64,000 nt of DNA from Balneola sp. MJW-20 (GCF_040811775.1 NZ_JBFNXW010000001.1:1922001-1986000), one strand, 5' to 3'. Counted from the first letter of the stretch, positions 9,216-17,946 are shown. Numbers and translations are program-made. Notes: a model not told the origin generated them from the sequence alone.

Positions 9216-9489
9216 ATCAATGAAATCAAAGATAAGGAACCTCCAAAAGGAAAGCTAAACTAAGATGACTCATTATACACCTGTGCAGTTTTAGAGAATA
9301 GGTCAAAAATTCATTCCGGTCTTCATTGCACCTGTCCATCATTTGAGTATATTATTACTGCCTCGGATCTTAAAAAACGGGTTCAGCCAATGGATATTTT
9401 CGGGTATTGGCTTTGTAGATCAAATGAACGCTTTCCTTTCTATAAGATTAATTAGTCCTGGCATATCTAGCTAATTACTAAAATTAAAT

Positions 9490-11100
9490 ATGGGGATATA
9501 TATGTCTAGCAGATCTATATCAGCAGGTAGCAGTTCCGGAACATTTCGTTTCATTTCGGTACTGGCGGCACTTTTATTGATGATAAGTGCCTGTGATAAC
9601 GGATTAAATGATCCGAAGAGCGACAGTTATGATGCAGCAATAAGAGCCAAATCAGATAATGCTGCAAACTGTGATAATCAGGTAAATAATACCACCAAAA
9701 AACTTCTGGAATGCGTGACCCTGGAAGGAGTCCGGTCTCATCAGGCTGCCCTTCAGAACATCGCTGATGCTAATGGTGGTGACCGTTCTGCGGGTAGTTC
9801 CGGTTACAGCGCTTCTGCAGATTATGTATCGGACTTACTTATGGAAGCCGGTTATATAGTTGAACGCCAGGCGGTAGAATTCACTACCTACAGGCAACTT
9901 GGGCCCACTATTCTTGAGCAGATCTCACCGGTTGCAACTACATACACTGAAGGGGTAGATCATGCTATCATGTCATACTCAGCTGCTGCTGATGTAACGG
10001 CTCCGGTGTCAGCTGTAGACCTTGATCTTGGGTCGGGGAACAACTCATCAAGCGGCTGTGAACCAACAGATTTTGCAGGTTTTCCAGTCGGTAGTATTGC
10101 ATTGGTTCAGCGTGGCGCTTGCACTTTCCAGTTAAAGGCTGAAAATGCTGAAGCCGCCGGTGCTGTGGGAGTCATAATTTTTAACCAGGGAAATACCCCC
10201 GGAAGAGAGGTATTTTTTGCCGGAACTTTAACAGAAAACTATGCAGGTAGCCTCCCGGTGGTATCAGCCACTTACGCCCGCGGTGTGGAATGGGCTGGCA
10301 CCCCTGGACTAACATTAAGGCTAGCTGTTGATGCTGGAATCGTTGAATTATCAGCAGATAATATACTGGCAGATTTACCAGGCAAGAATACCGGTAATGT
10401 GGTCATGGCCGGTGCTGTACTGGATAGTCCTTTAGGAAGTCCGGGCATAAACAATAATGGTTCCGGATCTGCAGCAGTTTTAGAGACTGCACTACAAATG
10501 GCAAAGGTCCGCCCTCAGAATTCGCTCCGTTTTGCATGGTGGGGTGCTGATAATTTCGGACTCCGCGGATCTCAGGAATACCTTCTAAATCTTCCTGAAG
10601 AAGAATTTCAAAAGATAGCAGCCTATCTGAATTTTGATGTAATCGGATCTCCGAATTATGTCACATTCATATATGACGGAGACGATTCGGATGGTAATAA
10701 TCCAATACCTGCCATCCCAGGTTCTGAAGTGATAGAAGACCTGTTTCAATCTTATTATGATGATATTGTACAGCCAACTAAAGGTATCAACCTGTATTTT
10801 GGTACTGCTTCTCAGAATTTCTTATTGTCTGGTGTACCGTCCGGAGGCATCTATTCAGGAAGTTTTGAAATCAAGACCGCTGAAGAAGCTTCCATATGGG
10901 GAGGTTCCTCCGGTGATCAGCTGGATCCTTGCACATTTCTTGCCTGTGATACTTTTGATAACGTAAGTCTTGAAGCCCTGGATTTCAATTCCGATGCAGC
11001 TGCTTACGCAATCCTGAATCTTGCAATGAACACTAGTCTGATCAACGGTGAGAAAGCAAAAGGTAATTTCAAAGCTAAGAGAAATGCTCTAACGGAATAA
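9490..11100 (+). CDS. PA-domain M28-fold lipoprotein, probably catalytically inactive
   Basis: The 536-residue lipoprotein (lipobox LLMISAC35) has a PA insert at about 185-265 (VQRGACTFQLKAENA, GVIIFNQGN) within an M28 aminopeptidase fold (about 60-520). Compared with active M28 enzymes, five of the six metal or catalytic positions are changed: GAxLDS carries Val310 for His, GIN-N-NGSG has Asn322 for the bridging Asp, Asp354 and Asn355 replace the Glu-Glu pair, and DPCTFLACD has Phe483 for His. Only Asp383 in NFDVIGSPN is kept. The fold motifs around them are intact, so this looks like a binding protein, not a decaying gene. An alternative ATG at 9502 follows GGGGA. A terminator follows the stop. 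Confidence 0.85.
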   Translation: MGIYMSSRSISAGSSSGTFRFISVLAALLLMISACDNGLNDPKSDSYDAAIRAKSDNAANCDNQVNNTTKKLLECVTLEGVRSHQAALQNIADANGGDRSAGSSGYSASADYVSDLLMEAGYIVERQAVEFTTYRQLGPTILEQISPVATTYTEGVDHAIMSYSAAADVTAPVSAVDLDLGSGNNSSSGCEPTDFAGFPVGSIALVQRGACTFQLKAENAEAAGAVGVIIFNQGNTPGREVFFAGTLTENYAGSLPVVSATYARGVEWAGTPGLTLRLAVDAGIVELSADNILADLPGKNTGNVVMAGAVLDSPLGSPGINNNGSGSAAVLETALQMAKVRPQNSLRFAWWGADNFGLRGSQEYLLNLPEEEFQKIAAYLNFDVIGSPNYVTFIYDGDDSDGNNPIPAIPGSEVIEDLFQSYYDDIVQPTKGINLYFGTASQNFLLSGVPSGGIYSGSFEIKTAEEASIWGGSSGDQLDPCTFLACDTFDNVSLEALDFNSDAAAYAILNLAMNTSLINGEKAKGNFKAKRNALTE

Positions 11101-11123
11101 CGCATCTTCTTTTTTAGTATATC

Positions 11124-11152
11124 AGGCTTCCCGAATCCGGGAAGCCTTTTTT
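11124..11152 (+). terminator. Rho-independent terminator after the M28-like gene
   Basis: AGGCTTCCCG, loop AATC and CGGGAAGCCT form a perfect 10-bp stem followed by a T6 run. Confidence 0.93.
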
Positions 11153-11472
11153 ATTAACCCATCGGATTTCATTCAGATTGATTTTTCAGGCCCTCTTACC
11201 AGATCAAATCGGCCTTCCTTATGTTGCCAGAGTTATCATTAAAAAGGCACATGAATTATTTTTTACGAGTCCTTTTTTATAAGTCCGACATCTGCTTTCT
11301 GTTATTGCTTTCCATAATAGCATCACCTCTTCTATATATATATATATACGCTATTATATTCTTGCGATTTATTGACTTTAGGATAGAAATTATCATTTAT
11401 ATACGTGCAAACAATACATCATACAGCAGCATTGATGTAATCTATGGGTTATAATTAAATGAGGGATGAATA
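11153..11472. other. AT-rich gap, no gene recognised
   Basis: The 320 bases between the terminator and the next gene contain a (TA)8 run at 11333-11348 and a very AT-rich stretch up to the next ATG. The promoter of the downstream gene must lie here, but no convincing box pair was found. A 77-codon ORF inside has a hydrophobic random-looking product and I do not call it. Confidence 0.5.
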
Positions 11473-12228
11473 ATGAACCAATTAAAACAAGTACTTTCAG
11501 CTTTAGTGGTATTATTGATCCTGTTCGGATCCACGGGCTACGCACAGGATCAATCAGTCACAGAATATGCTTATGTAGCTGATTTCAAGATCAACTACGG
11601 AGATATGATGGACTGGATGGAATCACATTATGAATACACAGTACCGGTACTGAACTCTCTGCAGGAAGACGGTATCATAACCGGGTGGTCGGTATGGCAG
11701 CATAATACCGGCAGTGATTATAACTGGAGAATGGTTTTTAACACCAGCGGCTGGGCAAATATTAATAATTTCTGGAATACCTACTTCGAGAGAATGCCGG
11801 CTGAAGCGATGGAGAGTTCAATGGGTATGATCGAAGCTCACCGGGATAACATTTATGTATCTGCTGCATATCAATATGCAGAGGATGCGAATATTAAATA
11901 TGCCTATGAGTCTCAGTTTCACATTAACTTCTCTGACCTGGAAGCATGGAATGAGGTCTGGGCTGAAAAGATGAAGCCTGTTATCGAAGGTCAGATGAGT
12001 TCCGGAAATAGTGCCGGTTACTATATCGGCGACCACAGCACCGGGAATAAATACAACCGGATCCAGGTCTATTTTTTCGAGGACTGGGATCATATAGATG
12101 ATTTCAATGCGGCCCTAATGGGGAGCATGCTTTCGGATCCGGAAGAATGGAAAACCACTGGAAGCCTGGTTCAGTCACATGACGACATTATCTGGGAATT
12201 GGTGCCTTATGAAATAGCTGCAGAATAA
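11473..12228 (+). CDS. Secreted protein made of two diverged copies of one domain
   Basis: A signal peptide (residues 1-25, ending TGYAQ) precedes two tandem copies of a domain of about 105 residues. Copy 1 (about 30-140) starts YAYVADFKINYGDMMDWMES and copy 2 (about 142-248) YAYESQFHINFSDLEAWNEV. Both continue with a Gly-rich turn and an HxTGxxYN element (QHNTGSDYNWR, DHSTGNKYNRI), an Asn/Asp-Phe segment, and a closing strand after (S/E)AHRDNI or QSHDDI. The layout suggests a ferredoxin-like alpha+beta fold, as in dimeric-barrel proteins, here duplicated to make a pseudo-dimer. No function is recognised. It is monocistronic with its own terminator. Confidence 0.75.
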   Translation: MNQLKQVLSALVVLLILFGSTGYAQDQSVTEYAYVADFKINYGDMMDWMESHYEYTVPVLNSLQEDGIITGWSVWQHNTGSDYNWRMVFNTSGWANINNFWNTYFERMPAEAMESSMGMIEAHRDNIYVSAAYQYAEDANIKYAYESQFHINFSDLEAWNEVWAEKMKPVIEGQMSSGNSAGYYIGDHSTGNKYNRIQVYFFEDWDHIDDFNAALMGSMLSDPEEWKTTGSLVQSHDDIIWELVPYEIAAE

Positions 12229-12244
12229 TCTGACCATGACCTAT

Positions 12245-12279
12245 AAAAAAGGCCGGGCTCCTCTTGGAACCCGGCCTTT
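12245..12279. terminator. Bidirectional-looking terminator hairpin
   Basis: AAAGGCCGGG (12248-12257) pairs with CCCGGCCTTT (12270-12279) around a 12-base loop. It has A-rich and T-ending flanks and lies 15 bases after the stop of the duplicated-domain gene. Confidence 0.85.
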
Positions 12280-12431
12280 CGTCATTGATGCGCCTTTTGC
12301 TCTCTTAAATGGAAATAGCCGTCTGCATATTTATAACTTTCTGCACTCATATTACACGCGACAGTACCATGACCCCTAATGCCGGATCATATTTTTTTGT
12401 CATTTCTTGACCGCAGACCGTACTATTCCTT

Positions 12432-13085
12432 ATGCCTAAAACAGCAATACTTATTGGCGCTACCGGTCTGACAGGGTCGCAGTTACTCAAACAGCTTCTG
12501 AATGATGTTCGGTACTCTACTGTAAAAGTGCTTCATCGAAGGTCGGCTGGTACCGAACATCCAAAGCTGGATGAGCATATCATTAATTTCGATGCTCCTG
12601 AAGAATGGAAAGACCTGGTTAGGGGTGACCACCTCTTCTCAGCATTAGGAACCACTCTACGGAAGGCCGGAAGCGAAGATGAGCAATATAAGATCGATAA
12701 TACCTATCAGTACGAAGTAGCTAAAGCTGCGGCTGAGAACGGAGTTAAAAGATATGCTCTTGTTTCAACCGTGGGAGCGAAAGCTAACAGCAATAATTTC
12801 TACCTCCGGATGAAGGGTGAGCTGGATGAATCCATTGAACATCTGGGCTTTGAATATACGGCCATTTTCCGCCCTTCTTTTCTGGACGGCGACCGAAAAG
12901 AGTTTCGACTCGGAGAAAAGATCGGGATCATTTTTGCCAAACTGTTGTCGTGGATACCGGGAATACGCAAATACCGTCCCATTCCTGCAGAAACGGTAGC
13001 CCGGGCCATGATCTCAGATCTGAATAATGAGCAGAACCTGCCTCAGAATATCTATGAAATGGATGAGATCTTTAAACTGGGCTGA
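12432..13085 (+). CDS. NAD(P)-binding Rossmann protein, HTATIP2/TIP30-like
   Basis: The 217-residue atypical short-chain dehydrogenase has an N-terminal Rossmann motif AILIGATGLTGSQLLKQLL (GxTGxxG at 10-15). LFSALGTTLRKAGS and RYALVSTVGAKANSNNFYLRMKGELD follow, the latter giving YxxxK for the active-site Tyr and Lys. This matches the small TIP30/YwnB-like oxidoreductases of unknown substrate. The stop overlaps the next start as TGATG, so it is translationally coupled to the aldose-epimerase-like gene, hinting at a sugar-related role. Confidence 0.82.
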   Translation: MPKTAILIGATGLTGSQLLKQLLNDVRYSTVKVLHRRSAGTEHPKLDEHIINFDAPEEWKDLVRGDHLFSALGTTLRKAGSEDEQYKIDNTYQYEVAKAAAENGVKRYALVSTVGAKANSNNFYLRMKGELDESIEHLGFEYTAIFRPSFLDGDRKEFRLGEKIGIIFAKLLSWIPGIRKYRPIPAETVARAMISDLNNEQNLPQNIYEMDEIFKLG

Positions 13086-13963
13086 TGGAATACACCATAC
13101 AGAATGATGATCTGACGGTAACCGTGAATCAGACCGGAATGGAGCTTAGCTCGATCAGATCGGTTAAAAATGGTATAGAATATCTCTGGCAGGGTAACCC
13201 GGAGATCTGGGGAAGTCAGGCACCGGTGCTATTTCCGGTGATCGGCGCTCTGAAAAATGGCCGTTATATTTTTGATGGCAAGTCATATGAGATGCCTAAA
13301 CACGGATTCATCCGAGATAATGATAAAATTAAAGTAGTGGAGTATTCAGATAACTCCATCCTCTTATCATTTTCATCTTCTGAGGAAAGTTTCCGTATTT
13401 ACCCTTTCTCTTTCAGGTTCATGGTGCGGTTCAGTCTTTTCGATGACACCCTTATTACGGAACATTTGATAATAAACACCGGGGATCGACCCCTGTATTA
13501 TTCCACAGGTGGACACCCGGCTTTTAATTGTCCGCTCAGGAAAGGAGAAAAGTATGAAGACTATTTTATCAGGTTTGAAAAGCCGGAGACTCTTTCAACC
13601 TGTCGGCTGAATTCTGAGGGTCTGATCTCCGGTAAACAGGAACTCATTCTGAATGATACGGATGAACTCCTTCTTCATGACGACCTATTTAACCGGGATG
13701 CTTTGATCTTCAAAGATCCCGTTTCTAACAAAGTATCACTGATCAACCGTACTGCCGGCCCGGTTCTGACTATGTCTTTTAAAGATTTCCCCTCTTTAGG
13801 AATCTGGGCTAAACCGGGTGCTCCTTATATATGTCTGGAACCCTGGGCAGGGATCGCAGATCATCAAGACACAGATCAACAGCTAACAAATAAGGAAGGT
13901 ATCCTCAAGCTTGATGCAGGATCTGAAATTTCGCATGTATACCGTGTTGTATTCTATCTTTAA
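13085..13963 (+). CDS. Aldose 1-epimerase (mutarotase) family protein, LacX-like
   Basis: The 292-residue protein has the galactose-mutarotase beta-sandwich signature of the LacX/YeaD-like branch: EYLWQGNPEIWGSQAPVLFP near the N-terminus, MPKHGFIRDND (candidate catalytic His), YSTGGHPAFNCP (second His), and GIWAKPGAPYICLEPW near the C-terminus with the Glu expected to act as base. The family interconverts alpha and beta anomers of aldoses or phosphorylated sugars in the cytoplasm; no signal peptide is present. Its ATG overlaps the preceding stop by one base. Confidence 0.88.
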   Translation: MEYTIQNDDLTVTVNQTGMELSSIRSVKNGIEYLWQGNPEIWGSQAPVLFPVIGALKNGRYIFDGKSYEMPKHGFIRDNDKIKVVEYSDNSILLSFSSSEESFRIYPFSFRFMVRFSLFDDTLITEHLIINTGDRPLYYSTGGHPAFNCPLRKGEKYEDYFIRFEKPETLSTCRLNSEGLISGKQELILNDTDELLLHDDLFNRDALIFKDPVSNKVSLINRTAGPVLTMSFKDFPSLGIWAKPGAPYICLEPWAGIADHQDTDQQLTNKEGILKLDAGSEISHVYRVVFYL

Positions 13964-14029
13964 GGACTTTTTCCCTTAAACCTATTATTTAATACACATA
14001 AATAACCTGTATTAATACCCTCACAAACG

Positions 14030-14168
14030 CTCTACAACTACTTGCAAAGTAGTTCATAAGTATTGTAAAGGTAGTAGAGCCTATATTAGACACATGTCCT
14101 TCCATTATGTCTAAACATAATTGGAATATATTATAGGCTTCGGGTTGAATTCCGGGGCCTTTTTTTTT
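14030..14168 (+). ncRNA. Candidate structured RNA or attenuator with competing helices
   Basis: Five perfect or near-perfect helices are packed in 139 bases: 14030-14035/14074-14079; 14036-14042/14048-14054 (AACTACT-TGCAA-AGTAGTT); 14078-14085/14132-14139 (AGCCTATA/TATAGGCT); 14086-14091/14109-14114 (TTAGAC/GTCTAA); and a terminator at 14135-14168. The third helix and the terminator share bases 14135-14139, so both cannot form, and the first helix competes weakly with the third. This is the logic of an attenuator, or simply a terminated small RNA. No known riboswitch, 6S RNA or tmRNA signature was recognised. It lies in an 843-base gap. Confidence 0.4.
14135..14168 (+). terminator. Rho-independent terminator of the candidate RNA
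   Basis: AGGCTTCGG pairs with CCGGGGCCT (two G-T pairs) around GTTGAATT, followed by T8-9. Its 5' arm overlaps an alternative upstream helix. Confidence 0.65.
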
Positions 14169-14178
14169 GCTCATCAAA

Positions 14179-14307
14179 ATGTCTGCAAACCAGAGAATTT
14201 CCTGGTATACCTTACCTGGCTTTTCAACTCCGATCATTGGTCGGTTGCAAGAAGAAGAATTCCTCAAAACCGGATTAAAGCCCTTACCCTTTGTGTCAGA
14301 AATATGA
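14179..14307 (+). CDS. Possible 42-residue small protein
   Basis: An ORF begins 10 bases after the T-run of the upstream terminator and ends 35 bases before a second terminator. The product begins MSANQRISWYTLPGF and ends LKPLPFVSEI, with a Glu-rich centre (QEEEF). The composition looks protein-like, but no homologue is known to me and no Shine-Dalgarno sequence is visible. If real, it is the only gene that could be controlled by the competing helices upstream. It could equally be a chance ORF. Confidence 0.25.
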   Translation: MSANQRISWYTLPGFSTPIIGRLQEEEFLKTGLKPLPFVSEI

Positions 14308-14342
14308 GTTTGCCTTCTGCTTTTTCAGATCCTATTAGAAAT

Positions 14343-14374
14343 AAAAAAGGCGGACTTATTTTGGTCCGCCTTTT
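14343..14374. terminator. Terminator-type hairpin, works on both strands
   Basis: GGCGGAC (14349-14355) pairs with GTCCGCC (14364-14370), flanked by A6 on the left and T4 on the right. Confidence 0.8.
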
Positions 14375-14806
14375 CATAATTAAACTGATTCAACCATACC
14401 TCGTTGTCATACGATAACTACTCGATCTCCTCAGCTGTATTCCCCGTATACTTAATGCTAGTATTTTTCGGGTGCTGATTACCTATACCCCGAAAAACCC
14501 TTGCAAAAAGAAACTCACCTTTCCAGAAAATGTCAAGAGGAATTAGGGTTAATATCTTTATATAACAATAATTTAATGTTTAACAGTTTTGACCTGACCA
14601 CCCTACCCTGCTTCTGTACAATTTCACAGTTAGTTTTCAAAGACTTTGGTATTCATCCCAACTTGTATACTGTGATCCTTCCACTGTTACTTTCCTCATC
14701 TGCGCACTTTCCCATACATCTTTTAAAGATTAGCGCATCTATACTACTTGACTAAGTTCTTTCCGGGTGCTATTTACAGATATACTCTTAAACCAAACTT
14801 AGCATC
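14375..14806. other. Gap before the S9 peptidase, with inverted and direct repeats
   Basis: A 9-bp perfect inverted repeat, TTTTTCGGG (14464-14472) and CCCGAAAAA (14489-14497), stands in this stretch. A similar sequence, TTTCCGGGTGCTATTTAC near 14758-14776, recurs just before the S9 gene. The resemblance (TTTCGGGTGCTGATTAC against TTTCCGGGTGCTATTTAC) suggests a repeated regulatory site. TTGACT at about 14748 could be a -35 box. No gene is recognised. Confidence 0.35.
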
Positions 14807-17257
14807 ATGAAAAAACATCTTCTGTTTGTCTGCTCATTGGCAGTTCTAATGATAGGTTTCCAGGTTCAGGCACAGGATAGCTATATGCAACCCTCCAAAG
14901 CCATGACCGACCTTGTAGATGGAGCGCGGACTCCATCTGTAACATTTTCGCCCGATTACAATGTAATGCTCATGCTGGAACAACCGGGTCTGCCATCCAT
15001 AGAGGAAGTTTCACAACCGGAACTCCGTCTTGCAGGAGTCAGGATAAACCCGCGGACCAACGGCCCGTCACGTTCTCGTAATCTTACAGGGATCACTATT
15101 CGGGATATGGACACCGGTAATGACCGTCCGCTAAAAGGATTACCGGAAAAGCCCCTGATCTCTGATGTGAACTGGTCACCCGATGGTTCAGCTATTGCCT
15201 TTTTACTTACACGAACTAACGGTATTGAGTTGTGGGTAGCGGATATTCAAAGTGCAGAGGCCCGCAAACTAACTGCGGCCTCCGTGAATGACACCTATGG
15301 ATCGGCATATGAATGGTCCCGTGACGGGAAATCTCTGTTGGTTAAAATGGTTCCTGCCGGCAGAGGTGAAGCGCCATCGGGTATGGAAACTCCTAGTGGT
15401 CCGGTCATTGAGCAAAGTGCTGGTACAGCACGGCCGGCACGCACTTATCAGGATCTGCTCCAGAATCCAAAAGATGAGGAGACCTTTGAATATTATTTTA
15501 CCTCCGAACTTTATGAAGTAGATCTCAAAGGAAAGACTACAAAGATCTCAAATGCAGGAATCTATCGTTCATTCGATTTCTCACCGGACGGGAAACATAT
15601 TCTTATAGAAAAGATCCACCGGCCATACTCCTACCGGGTTCCGGTATACCGTTTTCCGAACCGGGTTTATGTTGCCAACAGAAAGGGAAAGGAAGAATAT
15701 CTCGTAGCTGACCTGCCGCTGTTGGATCAGATTCCGATCGGATTCTCTTCTACCTCAGAAGGTCCTCGTTCTGTAAACTGGAGAGCAGATGACCCGGCCA
15801 CACTGGTCTGGGTTGAAGCACTTGATGGTGGTGATCAGAGTGTAGAGGTTGATAAACGCGACCGGGTATTGATGCTTAAAGCTCCTTTCCAGAAAGATCC
15901 ATCCACTATTGCAGAACTTGGATATCGCTATTCCGGAATATGGTGGACCGAGGAAGGGTATGCGATGGTCAATGAGTACTGGAGATCCAAACGAAATGCG
16001 AGGGTCTGGAAGATCGATCCGGATGGTAACAACGAAACTGAACTGATCTTCGATCTGAATACTGAAGATCGCTATAATGATCCCGGATCACCGGAATTCA
16101 AGCGCAGTGAATACGGTACGTATGTTGTACATACTATGGACAATGGTAATAAGATTCTTATGACCGGGCAAGGTGCCAGTGATGAAGGTAACCGGCCGTT
16201 TCTATCATCATACGATATAAGATCGGGGCAAAGCGAGATCCTATGGAGATCAGAGGCCCCTTATTATGAATATGTAGTATCAGTGATGGACGGAAACGGC
16301 AGCAAACTGATCACCCGAAAAGAGTCCGTAACAGAACAGCCAAACTACTGGATGCGTGACCTGAACGATGACAGTGCAGAGCAGATCACTTTCTTCGATC
16401 ATCCTACCCCTGATCTGAAAGATGTCACCAAGGAACTGATCACTTATACCCGGGAAGATGGCGTCGAGCTTTCTGCTAAACTTTATCTGCCCCCCGGCTA
16501 TGACAAAGAACGAGACGGACCGCTGCCTACACTGGTATGGGCATATCCCAGAGAATTCAAAAGTGCAGCTGCTGCCGGACAGGTTAGTGACTCTCCTTAT
16601 GAATTTGCCCGGATCGGTTACTGGGGGCCGCATTTTATGTTAACTGAAGGTTATGCGGTTGTGGAAGATGCCAAAATGCCTATCATTGGTGAAGGAGACG
16701 AGCAGCCGAACGATACCTTTGTAGAACAGCTGGTTTCCAGCGGACAGGCTATCGTTGATGAACTTGAAAAAAGAGGGATCACCGACCCTGATAAAGTGGC
16801 GATCGGCGGACACAGTTATGGCGCTTTTATGACGGCAAACCTGCTGGCTCATTCTGATATATTCAGAACCGGAATTGCACGATCAGGTGCTTATAACCGT
16901 ACGCTGACTCCCTTTGGTTTCCAGGCCGAACCAAGAACTTTCTGGGAGGCACCGGAGATCTACTTCAGTATGTCTCCATTCATGCATGCTGATGATATCA
17001 ATGAGCCGATTCTCTTCATCCATGGGGAAGCAGATAACAATTCCGGTACTTTCCCGATGCAGAGTAAACGAATGTATGCTGCTGTGAGCGGCCTGGGAGG
17101 AACTGCAAGACTGGTTATGCTTCCTAATGAAAGTCATGGATATTCTGCCCGTGAATCTGTACTGCATATGCTGTGGGAACAGACGGAGTGGCTGAATGCT
17201 TTTGTCCGTGATGCTGAGCCAAGAACAATAGAAAACGCAGATCAGTCCGGTAGATAA
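14807..17257 (+). CDS. Secreted S9 family serine peptidase (glutamyl-endopeptidase-like)
   Basis: The 816-residue protein carries a signal peptide (1-22, ending QVQAQ). An N-terminal beta-propeller follows (about 40-530, with SDVNWSPDGSAIAFL, YEWSRDGKSLLV and FDFSPDGKHILI blades). The C-terminal alpha/beta-hydrolase domain has the triad Ser in GGHSYGAF (about 670), Asp in GEADNNSG (about 742) and His in ESHGYSAR (about 778). The length and the ELSAKLYLPPGYD entry to the hydrolase domain match the bacterial/chloroplast glutamyl-endopeptidase-like group of prolyl oligopeptidases. It probably degrades peptides in the periplasm or outside the cell. It is monocistronic with its own terminator. Confidence 0.92.
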   Translation: MKKHLLFVCSLAVLMIGFQVQAQDSYMQPSKAMTDLVDGARTPSVTFSPDYNVMLMLEQPGLPSIEEVSQPELRLAGVRINPRTNGPSRSRNLTGITIRDMDTGNDRPLKGLPEKPLISDVNWSPDGSAIAFLLTRTNGIELWVADIQSAEARKLTAASVNDTYGSAYEWSRDGKSLLVKMVPAGRGEAPSGMETPSGPVIEQSAGTARPARTYQDLLQNPKDEETFEYYFTSELYEVDLKGKTTKISNAGIYRSFDFSPDGKHILIEKIHRPYSYRVPVYRFPNRVYVANRKGKEEYLVADLPLLDQIPIGFSSTSEGPRSVNWRADDPATLVWVEALDGGDQSVEVDKRDRVLMLKAPFQKDPSTIAELGYRYSGIWWTEEGYAMVNEYWRSKRNARVWKIDPDGNNETELIFDLNTEDRYNDPGSPEFKRSEYGTYVVHTMDNGNKILMTGQGASDEGNRPFLSSYDIRSGQSEILWRSEAPYYEYVVSVMDGNGSKLITRKESVTEQPNYWMRDLNDDSAEQITFFDHPTPDLKDVTKELITYTREDGVELSAKLYLPPGYDKERDGPLPTLVWAYPREFKSAAAAGQVSDSPYEFARIGYWGPHFMLTEGYAVVEDAKMPIIGEGDEQPNDTFVEQLVSSGQAIVDELEKRGITDPDKVAIGGHSYGAFMTANLLAHSDIFRTGIARSGAYNRTLTPFGFQAEPRTFWEAPEIYFSMSPFMHADDINEPILFIHGEADNNSGTFPMQSKRMYAAVSGLGGTARLVMLPNESHGYSARESVLHMLWEQTEWLNAFVRDAEPRTIENADQSGR

Positions 17258-17280
17258 ATTATTAATTCATAATTAATGGA

Positions 17281-17312
17281 AAAGGCGTTCTCTCAGGGGG
17301 ACGCCTTTTTTT
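17281..17312 (+). terminator. Rho-independent terminator after the S9 peptidase
   Basis: AAAGGCGT (17281-17288) pairs with ACGCCTTT from 17301, followed by a T7 run; the loop is 12 bases. Confidence 0.85.
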
Positions 17313-17370
17313 GTCACAAATGGTTTTTTGACTACTTTATCTGAATAAATCATCTGTTATAAAAGGCAAT

Positions 17371-17868
17371 ATGTATCTGATCGACTTCCACCGGCAGAAT
17401 GAAAGAGTCCGGGACATGGTCACTGTAAGAAAGGATGAGGACACGATGGAAGTATTCTATCATGACCCCAGTTCCGGAATGATGTGGAAGAGCTTTTTCC
17501 CCAGGGGTTATAAAGATAAGAATAGCCCGAAATTGTTAAGGCCGGAACCCCCCGCTGAATCACTGAATGAACAGATCGATATGGACCTGGGATCCGGTGA
17601 AATAAACAATGCAATTGGTCTTGGAATTGAACTCTCCGGGCAACCTTCCATCTGGACTGAGGTCCTTGATGTGCTCGATGCTCACCGAAAAGAGTACTCC
17701 CGGAAGATGATCCGTACCTTTCTGGATAACCTGGGCGTTTCGGACCCAAACTTGATCTTTAATGAATTAGGAAAGTCCCCGGAAGACACCGGCCTGAGCT
17801 TTGAAGATCTACAAACGCTAAAGAAAAAAGCCCGTAAAATTCGGGTGAAGCGATTTTTCGGTCTGTAA
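17371..17868 (+). CDS. Hypothetical cytoplasmic protein, 165 residues
   Basis: I do not recognise the family. The protein has no signal peptide or membrane segment. The first 70 residues are mixed (DTMEVFYHDPSSGMMWKSFF). The middle has acidic and Gly-rich turns, and the C-terminus is helical and strongly basic (LKKKARKIRVKRFFGL), which could bind nucleic acid or a membrane surface. Codon use and length make it a credible gene. It lies 58 bases after the S9 terminator and 79 bases before a VOC protein on the same strand. Confidence 0.65.
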   Translation: MYLIDFHRQNERVRDMVTVRKDEDTMEVFYHDPSSGMMWKSFFPRGYKDKNSPKLLRPEPPAESLNEQIDMDLGSGEINNAIGLGIELSGQPSIWTEVLDVLDAHRKEYSRKMIRTFLDNLGVSDPNLIFNELGKSPEDTGLSFEDLQTLKKKARKIRVKRFFGL

Positions 17869-17946
17869 ATACTGCGATAAGAATTACCTGTTTCTTAATT
17901 GCCTTCTTACCATTATAATCAGTTATGGGAAATTAAAAATCAGGTT

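Noticed and set aside
11221..11454. 77-codon ORF in the AT-rich gap
   Set aside because: It contains the (TA)n run, translating to a YIYIYA string, and lacks a ribosome site; likely non-coding.
14030..14374. tmRNA or 6S RNA interpretation of the structured gap
   Set aside because: No tRNA-like ends, tag ORF with a stop and T-arm, or long interrupted 6S-type stem could be built; helices are short and compete.
14121..14417. 98-codon ORF over the structured region
   Set aside because: It begins inside a hairpin and runs through two terminators; the product has no protein-like pattern.
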